In this document: positions 7,649-15,670 of the stretch, in pieces | Layout of the letters: every line of letters starts with the position of its first letter | Numbering within the stretch: the first letter of the stretch is position 1 | Source of the DNA: a virus | IMG/VR virus record: IMGVR_UViG_3300043777_000338 | Span: 1 to 52,268 of that record | Strand: one strand, 5' to 3' | DNA: 52,268 nucleotides | The notes under the pieces: model-generated | Database searches by the model: none | What the model was told of the DNA's origin: nothing | The model's input: only the letters and a program-made list of their open reading frames with translations | Position numbers and translations under genes: made by a program

Positions 7649-7979
7649 ACCAGAGGAAGAATCATCTGCATTAAAAAGAACAAGATTTTATATAAAGCAT
7701 GGAAGACAAATGCTCTTATATTTAAGTGAATTTTATAAATCTTTGGATGAAATGTTGGCAGGAATTGAAAAATTAGACAAATCCTCCGGTAAGATAATGA
7801 TCTTTTTTACAACTAAGGAATTAGCCGACGCTTTGCATAGTAATAATCCAGAAGATTTAGAAACTATGTTGTTAAAATATGGAGCAAAAAAAATACATAA
7901 CAATGGAACTGCAAGATACGAATTATTAGATATATTAATTTGTCTTAATAATATTTTTCAAAATATATTAAAAATCTGA
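7641..7979 (+). CDS. Hypothetical protein (paralogue of the preceding gene)
   Basis: 112 residues, mostly alpha-helical and weakly acidic. The GGGGGAATT just before the start can serve as its ribosome site and lies inside the previous gene. It shares with its neighbour the order 'GIE-[IL]...FT-x-x-EL...EDL...L-x-KYxx'. It lies directly before the primase-helicase, so a replication accessory role is plausible but unsupported. Confidence 0.65.
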   Translation: MNKPEEESSALKRTRFYIKHGRQMLLYLSEFYKSLDEMLAGIEKLDKSSGKIMIFFTTKELADALHSNNPEDLETMLLKYGAKKIHNNGTARYELLDILICLNNIFQNILKI

Positions 7980-8002
7980 ATTTTTATTAAAAAGGTATAA
8001 AA

Positions 8003-10294
8003 ATGAGAATAATCCAATTTGATAAATTTGAAAGCGTTCAGCATGTAACTCCTATTCCTGTGCGATTTACTTACGATCAAATGTTAAATTGGATTTTTTA
8101 TTTTAAAGATATTGATAAAAAAGAAGATCGCAAAGCTTGCTTTTCTTTTACAAAATATAAAGAAGGACGCACCAGGGGGAAAGAAAATATAGAATTTATG
8201 ACGGGAATTGTATTTGATTTTGATAACAAACATAAACCTATCAAACCAATGGAAGAAATCGTTTCAGTGCTAGAAAAGAATCGTATCATGCATTTTTGGT
8301 ACGATACTTTTCAAAGCACTATCGATTCTCCTCGTTGGCGACTTATTATACCTTTTTCAGAGCCTCTCCCTATAGAAAAATGGGAAGCTGTTTATGAGAA
8401 AGTTTTTCATTATATTGGCTCTCCTCTTGGCGTAGATCCAGTTTCTAAAAAATCTGCTCAATTATATTTTGATCCTTATGCGCCGAAGAGTGGCGCAAGT
8501 TTATTTCAATCGCATGCATTCAATGGAAATATTTTAAATGTAATTGATATACCAGATATACCTATTCCGAATGAAACAAAAGAAACTCAAAGCAATGCGA
8601 TAGATTTAAAAAAAAAATTCTCAAGAAATAACAATACTGACAAAATAACATCTGCTTTGTCTTTTATTTCTCCCGATGTTGACTATGATTGCTGGATCAG
8701 AATAGGTATGGCACTCAAAAGTGAACTGGGCCAATCTGGATACGATATATGGAATCAATGGTCTGGCCAAGGTATAAAATATAAAAATGAAAAAGATCTT
8801 TCACAACATTGGAAATCATTCAAGAAATCTGGGGTCAGCATTGGAACTCTTTATGGGATGGCTCAAGAACGTGGATTTGTAATGCCCTTTGATGATGTTC
8901 ATGATGTGAGCATCTATCCGGTATCGCCTCAGAAAATGCCTAGTAATTTTATTCAACATACTGAACAAAATCATGACCCTATTATTGACATAGCTGAAGA
9001 AACCCTTGAAGAGATTATAAATGTTTGTATTGAAAAATTAGATTATTACGCAAATATAGACATCTTTGATATTCCATCGCCTCTTTTAAAAAAGCTTTTT
9101 GAATGGCTTGAGAGTTCATCAAAAATATTTCAACCAATTTATTCTTTGGCTACAGCTCTTTCTATTATGGCTTTTTTAAAACGCAATACAATTATCAGCC
9201 CCACGAAATTGCGTACAAATTTATATATTTTATCTATTGGCCCTAGTCGCTCAGGGAAGAATAACGGTCTTGAGCGTATATTCCAAGTGATGTCAGAAGT
9301 GGGGCTTGAAAATTATTTGACTTCTGGCGTTGGATCTCATCAAGGCTTACTGAAGCAATTAAAAGAAAATAATGGATGCGTATTTTGGAAACAAGATGAA
9401 TTATCTTACATGCTTAAAGGATTTAATAACAAAAACGCAAGTACCCACGAACAAAACATCGAACAAAAATTATTAACACTTTACAATTGTAAATATCAAA
9501 CGACAGACGCAACGAAAGGGGATAAGCTAGAGCGAATTAAAGATCCGTATTTAAATATCTATTCCACGGCCACAGAACAGATCGTAGAGATCTTAAAACC
9601 GCAGTCGGCTATCTCTGGGTTACTTGCGCGCTTTTTGATATTCTGGGTGCATCCTGGCGAGCCATATAAAGATAACTTTCATCCATATGAAGAAATTCCG
9701 CCTGATTTGTTAGAGCAACTAAAAACTTTTGAAGCTCAAAGAGCTATTAAACAGGCGATTTTCACCCCTGAAGCTAAGGAATGGTATGGAAAATTTTTAA
9801 AAGAAGTGCGAGCCTCTCAACGAATTTTAAGCGAAAATGGCACAAAAGTGGATTCGCTTGTAGGCAATCTTCCGGAACAAGCGACAAAATTGGCTTTATT
9901 AACAGCAGTTTTTGATGTGCTTCCTGCTGGAGATAAAAACAATCAAATCAAATATGAAAATTGGCCTCACATTCGTCTTGAAGATATTCAATGGGGCGTC
10001 AGCATCGCCATGCATTGCTTAAAGAACAACATCGCCATAGCAAATACATTTTCTGATAATCATAACGAAAAAATAGTAAATAAAATTAGGGATAAGATAA
10101 AAAACAAAACCAAAGATGGAAGGTGGATTACTAAATCTTCTCTTTGGAGAGCTGTTCGTTATATCGCGAACTCTAGACAATTAGATGAGATTTTAAGTTT
10201 GCTTTCTGAAGCTGGAGATATTGAAAAAAATCATAACAATTCTTCGCGCGGATATAAAGTTCGTTGGAATAACAAACAAAAAACAGAAAAATAA
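8003..10294 (+). CDS. Primase-helicase (primase-like N-terminus, PriCT_2, DUF3987)
   Basis: 763 residues in three parts. Residues about 1-165 resemble a primase/polymerase core with GIVFDFDN at 68-75, HFWYDTFQS and PRWRLIIPF (110-118). Residues 214-291 are a PriCT_2 domain (WIRIGMALKS...YDIWNQWSGQG...SIGTLYGMAQERG). Residues about 350-740 are a DUF3987 ATPase with a Walker A variant GPSRSGKN (413-420) and a Walker B-like CVFWKQDE. DUF3987 proteins act as phage or plasmid replicative helicase-primases, making primers and unwinding DNA at the fork. It is the central replication gene here, followed by single-strand annealing and nuclease partners. A good AAAGG site precedes the start. Confidence 0.88.
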   Translation: MRIIQFDKFESVQHVTPIPVRFTYDQMLNWIFYFKDIDKKEDRKACFSFTKYKEGRTRGKENIEFMTGIVFDFDNKHKPIKPMEEIVSVLEKNRIMHFWYDTFQSTIDSPRWRLIIPFSEPLPIEKWEAVYEKVFHYIGSPLGVDPVSKKSAQLYFDPYAPKSGASLFQSHAFNGNILNVIDIPDIPIPNETKETQSNAIDLKKKFSRNNNTDKITSALSFISPDVDYDCWIRIGMALKSELGQSGYDIWNQWSGQGIKYKNEKDLSQHWKSFKKSGVSIGTLYGMAQERGFVMPFDDVHDVSIYPVSPQKMPSNFIQHTEQNHDPIIDIAEETLEEIINVCIEKLDYYANIDIFDIPSPLLKKLFEWLESSSKIFQPIYSLATALSIMAFLKRNTIISPTKLRTNLYILSIGPSRSGKNNGLERIFQVMSEVGLENYLTSGVGSHQGLLKQLKENNGCVFWKQDELSYMLKGFNNKNASTHEQNIEQKLLTLYNCKYQTTDATKGDKLERIKDPYLNIYSTATEQIVEILKPQSAISGLLARFLIFWVHPGEPYKDNFHPYEEIPPDLLEQLKTFEAQRAIKQAIFTPEAKEWYGKFLKEVRASQRILSENGTKVDSLVGNLPEQATKLALLTAVFDVLPAGDKNNQIKYENWPHIRLEDIQWGVSIAMHCLKNNIAIANTFSDNHNEKIVNKIRDKIKNKTKDGRWITKSSLWRAVRYIANSRQLDEILSLLSEAGDIEKNHNNSSRGYKVRWNNKQKTEK

Positions 10295-10309
10295 AACAAA
10301 AACAAGTCG

Positions 10310-10408
10310 ATGATAAGAAAATATTTTATTTTTATTATGTTTATTTTTCTCATGGGGATTGCTATATTCAATTTTATATTAAAGAGAGAGATAAATGAGC
10401 AATTTTAA
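10310..10408 (+). CDS. Possible 32-residue membrane peptide
   Basis: ATG-initiated and largely one hydrophobic segment (FIFIMFIFLMGIAIFNFI) with a basic tail. It overlaps the start of the next gene by 14 bases in another frame. No ribosome site is visible, so it may be a chance frame in AT-rich DNA. Confidence 0.25.
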   Translation: MIRKYFIFIMFIFLMGIAIFNFILKREINEQF

Positions 10409-11228
10409 CTTAAAAAATGCAAAACCCACAATTATTCCAGTTCCACCGAAAGTGATTATCTATGGAAGAAATGGAATTGGAAAATCTCGATTTGCGGCAG
10501 CAGCTCCAAATCCTATATTTTTAGATCTAGATAAAAATATTAATGAAATTTCTTGTGTTTCAAATACAAAAGGAATTGAGAAGGAATTTCCGCTAAATAC
10601 ATTTCAAAATGTAGTAGATTTTTTAAATATTCTGATAAATGAAGAGCATAATTTCAAAACAGTTGTTATAGATTCTATAAGTCCACTTAATATCTTAATA
10701 GAAAATCAAATAAAAAAAGAAAGAAATATCGAATCAATCGCTGATTTGAAATTTGGACTAGGTTATAGCTTAGTATATGGACTGTGGGATCAATTCTTAA
10801 CTCTTTTAAATCAATTATGGGAAAAAAGAAAAGTAATAATAATTTTGATCGGACATGATAAAATCAGAGAATCAAAAGAATTAATATCTGAACCATTTGA
10901 TCAATATCAATTAAATGTTCCTGAAAAGATTATGCTTTCTTTAACTGGATGGTGTAGCGCAATTCTTTATGCAAAAGATAGAGCATCCTTTTTAGAAAAG
11001 AAGGGTGATTTCGGCGCAATAAACAAAGTTTTTAAATCGTCTGATCGAGTGCTTTACACTGACGGTGGTACTATTTTCTTAGCCAAGGCAACATATAATC
11101 TTCCAAAGACAATACCATTTAATCAAGGAGACGCTGCCAAAGCCTGGAATATGTTTTATACCCATGTACAAGAATATTATAAGAATCCGAATCAAGAACC
11201 TGACGAAAATAAAGGAGAAAAACAATGA
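10395..11228 (+). CDS. Sak4-like AAA ATPase (AAA_24), recombination mediator
   Basis: 277 residues. Walker A is GRNGIGKS (24-31) right after the first strand PKVIIY; Walker B is FKTVVIDS near residue 95. The segment KRKVIIILIGHDKIRE matches the sensor strand common to AAA_24/Sak4 proteins. Sak4 is a small RecA-like ATPase used by many phages for single-strand annealing and homologous recombination, usually next to an SSB-like protein and a nuclease, as here (DUF669, Cas4-like). It has an AGAGAGAG ribosome site and an ATGA overlap with the next gene. Confidence 0.85.
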   Translation: MSNFNLKNAKPTIIPVPPKVIIYGRNGIGKSRFAAAAPNPIFLDLDKNINEISCVSNTKGIEKEFPLNTFQNVVDFLNILINEEHNFKTVVIDSISPLNILIENQIKKERNIESIADLKFGLGYSLVYGLWDQFLTLLNQLWEKRKVIIILIGHDKIRESKELISEPFDQYQLNVPEKIMLSLTGWCSAILYAKDRASFLEKKGDFGAINKVFKSSDRVLYTDGGTIFLAKATYNLPKTIPFNQGDAAKAWNMFYTHVQEYYKNPNQEPDENKGEKQ

Positions 11229-11416
11229 ATAATATAGAAATAGACGAAAAATTAGAAGAAATTGTAACAAAACTTAAAATCATTAATAGTATGTCATCAA
11301 ATATTTCTCAAAGAGTTAATGAGCTTACAAGAGAAGTTAAGTCAGATATTAAAAAGTTAATTATAAATTTAGCAACAGAAGGGCAAGCCAATGACAGCGA
11401 TCTCATTCAAGTTTGA
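11225..11416 (+). CDS. Small coiled-coil protein between sak4-like and DUF669 genes
   Basis: 63 residues, almost entirely a heptad-like helix (KLEEIVTKLKIINSMSSNI...LTREVKSDIKKLIINL). It overlaps its upstream neighbour by ATGA and the downstream gene by 26 bases, with an AAAGGAG site, so it is clearly part of the operon. An accessory subunit of the recombination complex is possible; no family was recognised. Confidence 0.65.
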   Translation: MNNIEIDEKLEEIVTKLKIINSMSSNISQRVNELTREVKSDIKKLIINLATEGQANDSDLIQV

Positions 11417-11822
11417 TGATGATAATAAGTTTCCTGAAAAAAGCCTTTTGCCAGAGGGGCCTTATTTAGGACAAATAATTGAAGTGAAGCAAATGGAAAA
11501 TGCTTTTGACGGTGAATTTACTGCGATTATATGGGAATTAGAAGATCTGTCTATAAAACGAGATAAGCTTCGACTATGGCATATTGAAGACAACAAAAGA
11601 AAAGCAGCGCAAATCAAAACAAAAAAATTATGTAATGCACTCAATATAAAGCTGAAAATGGAATCAGATGGCACAGCTTCTTTTGATCCGAGTGAATGGA
11701 AAGGTAAGAGAGCTTATTTAATCATAAAGCACATACGAACAAAAGATGGAAAGATCATTGAAGCAATTGATGATTATAAACCTTATAATGAAAAGGAAAA
11801 ACTTTCTGCTTTTCCTTTTTAG
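11391..11822 (+). CDS. DUF669 protein, probable single-strand DNA-binding factor
   Basis: 143 residues. The DUF669 pattern is visible: an N-terminal FDDDNKFPEKSLLPEGPY followed by beta-rich GQIIEVKQMENAFDGEFTAIIWEL, then a helix and GKRAYLIIKHIRTKDGKIIEAIDDYKPY near the end. DUF669 proteins occur beside AAA_24/Sak4 and Cas4-like genes and are thought to be OB-fold ssDNA binders. The length (typical 130-190) and neighbourhood agree. Confidence 0.78.
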   Translation: MTAISFKFDDDNKFPEKSLLPEGPYLGQIIEVKQMENAFDGEFTAIIWELEDLSIKRDKLRLWHIEDNKRKAAQIKTKKLCNALNIKLKMESDGTASFDPSEWKGKRAYLIIKHIRTKDGKIIEAIDDYKPYNEKEKLSAFPF

Positions 11823-11825
11823 TCG

Positions 11826-11990
11826 ATGAAAATGATTAAAAACAAAATAGAGAACAACCCTCTAAGCATACTTACAAAAAGAATGATTTTATTAGCAGAA
11901 GATTTAGTCCAACTAGCAGAAGAATTGCTTCTAATGGAAAAAATTGAAGATGTAAATTTTGCAAAGAAAAAGAAAAACTTAATAAACTAG
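11826..11990 (+). CDS. Small hypothetical helical protein (54 aa)
   Basis: It starts four bases after the DUF669 stop and ends two bases before the Cas4-like gene, filling the gap exactly. The sequence is an amphipathic helix (MILLAEDLVQLAEELLLMEKI) with a lysine-rich end (FAKKKKNLIN). The tight packing supports it as a real operon member. Function unknown. Confidence 0.6.
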   Translation: MKMIKNKIENNPLSILTKRMILLAEDLVQLAEELLLMEKIEDVNFAKKKKNLIN

Positions 11991-11991
11991 A

Positions 11992-12750
11992 ATGACTGAA
12001 TCATATATTCCTTTTCATGATTTTCGCAAACGAATTTTGGAAACATATCTTCAAGAAAAAAAAGAGCCACGATATTACATTGGAGCTTCAAGTATCGGTC
12101 ATGCATGTGATCGAAAGATTTGGCTCCAGTGGCGCGGAGATATTCAGCCAAAAGATTATATGGAATCAGAAAAATGGCTTAAACAACAACGAGCATTTGA
12201 GCGTGGAATAGAAGAAGAAGAGAGACATATTTTACGCCTTGAAAAAGCTGGATATATTATATCTGATAGACAAAAACAATTTTTAGCGGCCGCACCTATT
12301 ATTTCTTCCAACTCATTTGCGACATCTTCATATCCATATTTTTTTGGATTAAAAGGACATATTGATGGGATTATAATCGATTCACAAGATCCGAAAAAAA
12401 CTAAATATATTTTAGAGATTAAATCTGCAAAAGAAAATTATTTCAAAGGTGTAATAAATCCTGAAAAGGGTCTTGAAGAAATTTATCCTCAATATATAAA
12501 GCAAGTACAGCTTTATATGCATTTTGCAGAAATTCATCAAACATTCGTACTTTTGATAAATAAAAATGACGATGAATTGCACCATATTATATTAAAATAT
12601 AATCCAGCAGAAGCAGAAGGAATGATTGAAAAATCAAATAGAATTGCATCAATAGAATCATTACCTATTGGCATAAAAAACGAAATAAAGCCGCCATATC
12701 AATGTAAAATGTGTGAATTTAAAGGATATTGTTATGAAAAAGAAACCTAA
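11992..12750 (+). CDS. Cas4/RecB-like PD-(D/E)XK nuclease with Fe-S cysteines
   Basis: 252 residues. The nuclease core shows GHIDG (D125) and ILEIKSAK (E142, K144), the D...ExK catalytic signature, followed by YPQYIKQVQLYM, the motif with a conserved Q and Y. Four cysteines are placed as in Cas4/AddB Fe-S nucleases: C39 (GHACDRKIW) and C238, C241, C247 (CKMCEFKGYC). Such enzymes process DNA ends during phage recombination and replication. There is no CRISPR array here, so a Cas4 role in spacer acquisition is not indicated. It overlaps the next gene by 17 bases. Confidence 0.87.
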   Translation: MTESYIPFHDFRKRILETYLQEKKEPRYYIGASSIGHACDRKIWLQWRGDIQPKDYMESEKWLKQQRAFERGIEEEERHILRLEKAGYIISDRQKQFLAAAPIISSNSFATSSYPYFFGLKGHIDGIIIDSQDPKKTKYILEIKSAKENYFKGVINPEKGLEEIYPQYIKQVQLYMHFAEIHQTFVLLINKNDDELHHIILKYNPAEAEGMIEKSNRIASIESLPIGIKNEIKPPYQCKMCEFKGYCYEKET

Positions 12751-13132
12751 TACTAATGCAGGAATTAAAAAAGACAATTTAACTGAAGTTGAAATTGAAC
12801 ATTCCGTCAAAAATTGCGTTGAATATTTTCAGAATATTATAACTTTATCAAATTATATTATTAATAATGAAAATACTTTTGAAGGAAAAACCGAGAAATT
12901 TAGAGAAGCCGAGACTTTTTTTAAAGTTAATATGGAATTAATAATATTTATTTTAACAACTATATATGATGCTCCAATGCATTATGCAATTGAAGGAAAT
13001 TCAGAATTAAAACCTATTACAGTCGGAACATCATTAGAAATGTTAAATGAGAATTTAAAAGACTTAAATGCAATCTTAAAAATGCAGACAAAAGAATTTC
13101 CACGATTCTTGAAAGAAAAATCCATACATTAA
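12734..13132 (+). CDS. Hypothetical protein (132 aa) coupled to the nuclease gene
   Basis: The start chosen is the ATG preceded by AAAGGATATTGTT; an earlier in-frame ATG exists but lacks a ribosome site. The basic N-terminus (MKKKPNTNAGIKKDN) is followed by predicted helices (HSVKNCVEYFQNIITLSNYI, MELIIFILTTIYDAPMHYA). The pattern is soluble rather than membrane. No family recognised. It overlaps the Cas4-like gene, implying co-translation. Confidence 0.6.
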   Translation: MKKKPNTNAGIKKDNLTEVEIEHSVKNCVEYFQNIITLSNYIINNENTFEGKTEKFREAETFFKVNMELIIFILTTIYDAPMHYAIEGNSELKPITVGTSLEMLNENLKDLNAILKMQTKEFPRFLKEKSIH

Positions 13133-13186
13133 CTTAATGTTTACTGATTATATACATTTATGATATTATCTATCAGGTATGTAAAT

Positions 13187-13300
13187 ATGAAATATCATCG
13201 GAAATTCTTATTATTATTGGCATTACTCATCACTTTAGGGGGATGTGTCGTTGCTACATTAAACGTAGATTTCCATGCACCTAGATTAAATCGTTATTAA
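13187..13300 (+). CDS. Small lipoprotein (37 aa)
   Basis: A short basic N-terminus (MKYHRK), a hydrophobic run FLLLLALLITLGG and a lipobox LGGC at residue 20 leave a mature peptide of only 18 residues (CVVATLNVDFHAPRLNRY). Short phage lipoproteins of this layout act in superinfection exclusion (T5 Llp-like) or as o-spanins (Rz1-like); there is no overlapping i-spanin here. An AGGTAT stretch lies a few bases before the ATG. Confidence 0.55.
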   Translation: MKYHRKFLLLLALLITLGGCVVATLNVDFHAPRLNRY

Positions 13301-13335
13301 TTGAAAACCAATATTGCTAAAGAAAGAATAAAAAA

Positions 13336-13779
13336 ATGCGCACAGTTGATGTTATGGAATCTCTTCCATTTATTCTTATCCCAAGGAGTCAATGGATTGA
13401 ATCTGATAAAATTAAGCTTAAAGAAGAAGATGCGACTGCATTTGAGTTTGTAGCATTTCTGCGTGAAGAATCATTAAAAGATAATCTTCCATTTGTTTGG
13501 TTTTATGTCCCCAATGAAGTAAGCGATTATAGCAGGCCTATATTCCAAAGAAAGCAGAGCTGGAAAGGAAGAATTCCTGGAGTTCCAGATTATTGCTTTG
13601 TCGGGAAGCATAGCTTTTTCATAGAATTTAAGGCAGAAAAAAACAGGAAGCGTCCAATCGGTGGGAATCAAGCCATCTTCCATAAGTGGGCCGAAAGAAA
13701 TGGAATTCCAACATTTGTTTGTTTTAATGCGGAAGAAGCTATTGAAAAAGTGGCTGAAATGCGGTTAAAGAATTTGTAA
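13336..13779 (+). CDS. VRR-NUC domain nuclease
   Basis: 147 residues. The PD-(D/E)XK core is clear: GRIPGVPDYCF (D85), HSFFIEFKAEK (E97, K99), then GNQAIFHKWAERNGIPTFVCFN, where the Q112 helix and final strand match VRR-NUC. The N-terminal 60 residues are an extension with no recognised motif. VRR-NUC enzymes are structure-specific nucleases; phage versions are thought to resolve Holliday-type or branched DNA before packaging. It is the last gene of the rightward replication block and has an AAAGAA ribosome site. Confidence 0.87.
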   Translation: MRTVDVMESLPFILIPRSQWIESDKIKLKEEDATAFEFVAFLREESLKDNLPFVWFYVPNEVSDYSRPIFQRKQSWKGRIPGVPDYCFVGKHSFFIEFKAEKNRKRPIGGNQAIFHKWAERNGIPTFVCFNAEEAIEKVAEMRLKNL

Positions 13780-13876
13780 AATTAAAATACATTGTTAATC
13801 AAAAATTAGATAAAGCAAAATAACTATTAGAAGACTAAACATTAAAGACGACCAAAACATATATCACTTCTTTTAT

Positions 13877-14185
13877 TTATTTCTTATTTCCCTTCATATA
13901 TATATTGCGATATAGCTCAGCATCTGAAAATAAGATATTTTCCATTTCTGGCGTAATTAATCGCGCCAACATTAATAGCCAAGGAAGATCTTTTTCTTCT
14001 AGAATTTCGCAAATCCTTTTTACTTCTTCAATTGTTGGAGGTAACTTTTGATAAATCAAACGATTATATCTATGATGTTTAAGCTTTAAGAGCTCTACAA
14101 ACTCAGTTATTGTAAGTCTTAATTCATATTGCTTAAATTCTAAATATTCACTAAAAGTTTTGATCTCGGATAACTGATGTTGCAT
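13877..14185 (-). CDS. Putative HTH protein at the end of the leftward operon
   Basis: 102 residues. The segment TITEFVELLKLKHHRYNRLI followed by LPPTIEEVKRICEILEE has the spacing of an Xre-type helix-turn-helix, and the C-terminus is a further helix. It overlaps the preceding gene by 35 bases. If the HTH is real it could be a Cro-like or repressor protein. The match is by eye and weak. Confidence 0.5.
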   Translation of the reverse strand: MQHQLSEIKTFSEYLEFKQYELRLTITEFVELLKLKHHRYNRLIYQKLPPTIEEVKRICEILEEKDLPWLLMLARLITPEMENILFSDAELYRNIYMKGNKK

Positions 14186-14783
14186 GTTCTTTGTGTAAAT
14201 TGTTGTGATGTTTTAACAAATCTAAAAATGGTTGTAAAGTTTTTAGTGAGTCCCGCTCTTCACACTGGAACTTTATATAGGGAATGAGAAAAGCAGTATG
14301 TTGCGCTATAAAAAGAATGCATTCATCGGAAGTCATTTGAGACATTTCAGATCTAAGTTCACAATATTTTTTATAACTTTCTATTATGAAATCATGATCA
14401 TCATCTTCCATAAATGGCATATTTAAATCAAGCAAGCGCATCCACGTTAGATTTTTCTTAAATGGAATTAATGCTTGAGGCATTTCTAAATAAGTAAAAT
14501 TTGCAACCGTTCCAGTATTATAATCCACATATCTTTGTGCTACTGATTTGCGCGCGCCTAATGTTATACAAGTATAGACAATCTCCCAAAAGAAATACGT
14601 TCCAATTCTTATGATTTGCTCGCTGTCTTTTATATTGATAGAATCTTGCTTTATTTGGAGTATTGAAGGAATTATGCTAAGGCGTATCATTTGCGCTGTC
14701 CTATTTGGACACCTACGCTCCGGAAGGGAAAGAATCTCTACGTAAAGATCTTTTATAGAAGAGAGAAATATGTTAATAATCAT
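14151..14783 (-). CDS. Hypothetical protein (210 aa), leftward operon
   Basis: Soluble, helix-rich, with one fairly hydrophobic stretch (IGTYFFWEIVYTCITLG, about residues 60-76) that is probably buried rather than a membrane segment. No family recognised. It overlaps both neighbours (four bases with the upstream gene) and so belongs to the translationally coupled run of small leftward genes. Confidence 0.6.
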   Translation of the reverse strand: MIINIFLSSIKDLYVEILSLPERRCPNRTAQMIRLSIIPSILQIKQDSINIKDSEQIIRIGTYFFWEIVYTCITLGARKSVAQRYVDYNTGTVANFTYLEMPQALIPFKKNLTWMRLLDLNMPFMEDDDHDFIIESYKKYCELRSEMSQMTSDECILFIAQHTAFLIPYIKFQCEERDSLKTLQPFLDLLKHHNNLHKEHATSVIRDQNF

Positions 14784-14992
14784 ATTTTTTCTTGCTCTTT
14801 TTTCATTTCTTCTATTAAATGTTCATACAAGATTATATCTTTCAATGTTAATTTCGACATTGGAATAGAACGAAGTTTATCCATTAGATCTTGATTATTT
14901 GGATATAATATTTTCTTTTTCATCGCCAATTTCGTATCAGCTGCTGTCCAATTATCTTCACATTCATAAACAGTATATTTGTTTTTGATCAA
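14780..14992 (-). CDS. Small hypothetical protein (70 aa), TTG start
   Basis: The start is a TTG overlapping the stop codon of the preceding gene (CCTTGATC), with AAAGGAAA ten bases upstream; it ends in an overlap with the next gene. The C-terminal half is a charged helix (DIILYEHLIEEMKKEQEKI). No recognised family. Confidence 0.55.
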   Translation of the reverse strand: MIKNKYTVYECEDNWTAADTKLAMKKKILYPNNQDLMDKLRSIPMSKLTLKDIILYEHLIEEMKKEQEKI

Positions 14993-15300
14993 GGTATATT
15001 TCCTTTGTTATCAACCAATATTCCAGTAGATATTTTATTCAATTCTTCAATTTTATTTCTCAATTCATCTTCTAATAAAACTTCTTCAAAACAGCTGTTC
15101 AATTTTTTAAAATCATTTCTGTAAGCAGGATTAATCTGAAATATAAGCTGAGAGGCTAAAAAATTAACCATAGAAATTAAATGATCTGTTATTCCTTGAT
15201 TTTTATTAAGTGAAGGACATTGCAGAAAGTAAGTTAATGAATTAAAAAATTCGAGCAAAAGAGTTCGATCTTTCTGGAATTGTCCTTTTAATTCACTCAT
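14989..15300 (-). CDS. Hypothetical helical protein (103 aa)
   Basis: Its ATG overlaps the preceding stop (ATGA). The sequence is alpha-helical throughout (FFNSLTYFLQ, LISMVNFLASQLIFQI, CFEEVLLEDELRNKIEELNKI). No motif known to me. Operon position suggests a small early regulatory or anti-host protein, but nothing in the sequence proves it. Confidence 0.55.
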   Translation of the reverse strand: MSELKGQFQKDRTLLLEFFNSLTYFLQCPSLNKNQGITDHLISMVNFLASQLIFQINPAYRNDFKKLNSCFEEVLLEDELRNKIEELNKISTGILVDNKGNIP

Positions 15301-15659
15301 AACTTAATCATGTTATATAATCTTTTAATCCACCGACAAAATCGAAACCATAAAGAAGGCAGAATGAGACGATATGTACCATTTGCGTGATAACTTATTA
15401 TTGCATCCGGATCCCTATTATCTTTTAAAAGATCATAAAAACTAGAATGTTTTTTGGAAACTTTATTTGTCAAATGATCTAACGTTTCACCCATTGTTTT
15501 AAATGATTCATGAATCGATGGCAATTCCTTAGAAAGCGGTGGCAATTTTGTTGACTTATTCTTCTTCAATTGTGTTTTAGAAAGTCCGAGTGCAACAAGC
15601 TTCTCACGAGCTTTTTCAGGGGATTTACGGCGACGTTTTATGGTAATTGCATTGGTCAC
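15297..15659 (-). CDS. Basic hypothetical protein (120 aa), GTG start
   Basis: The GTG start sits nine bases after a strong AAGGAG. The N-terminal 45 residues are very basic (TIKRRRKSPEKAREKLVALG) and could contact nucleic acid. The C-terminus (LPSLWFRFCRWIKRLYNMIKL) is an aromatic, basic amphipathic helix of the kind that binds membranes. It overlaps the next gene by four bases. No family recognised. Confidence 0.6.
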   Translation of the reverse strand: MTNAITIKRRRKSPEKAREKLVALGLSKTQLKKNKSTKLPPLSKELPSIHESFKTMGETLDHLTNKVSKKHSSFYDLLKDNRDPDAIISYHANGTYRLILPSLWFRFCRWIKRLYNMIKL

Positions 15660-15670
15660 GTTGGTTCTCC

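Noticed and set aside
11992-12750. Cas4-like gene as a sign of a CRISPR system
   Set aside because: No CRISPR array, Cas1 or Cas2 is present, and the neighbours are phage recombination genes.
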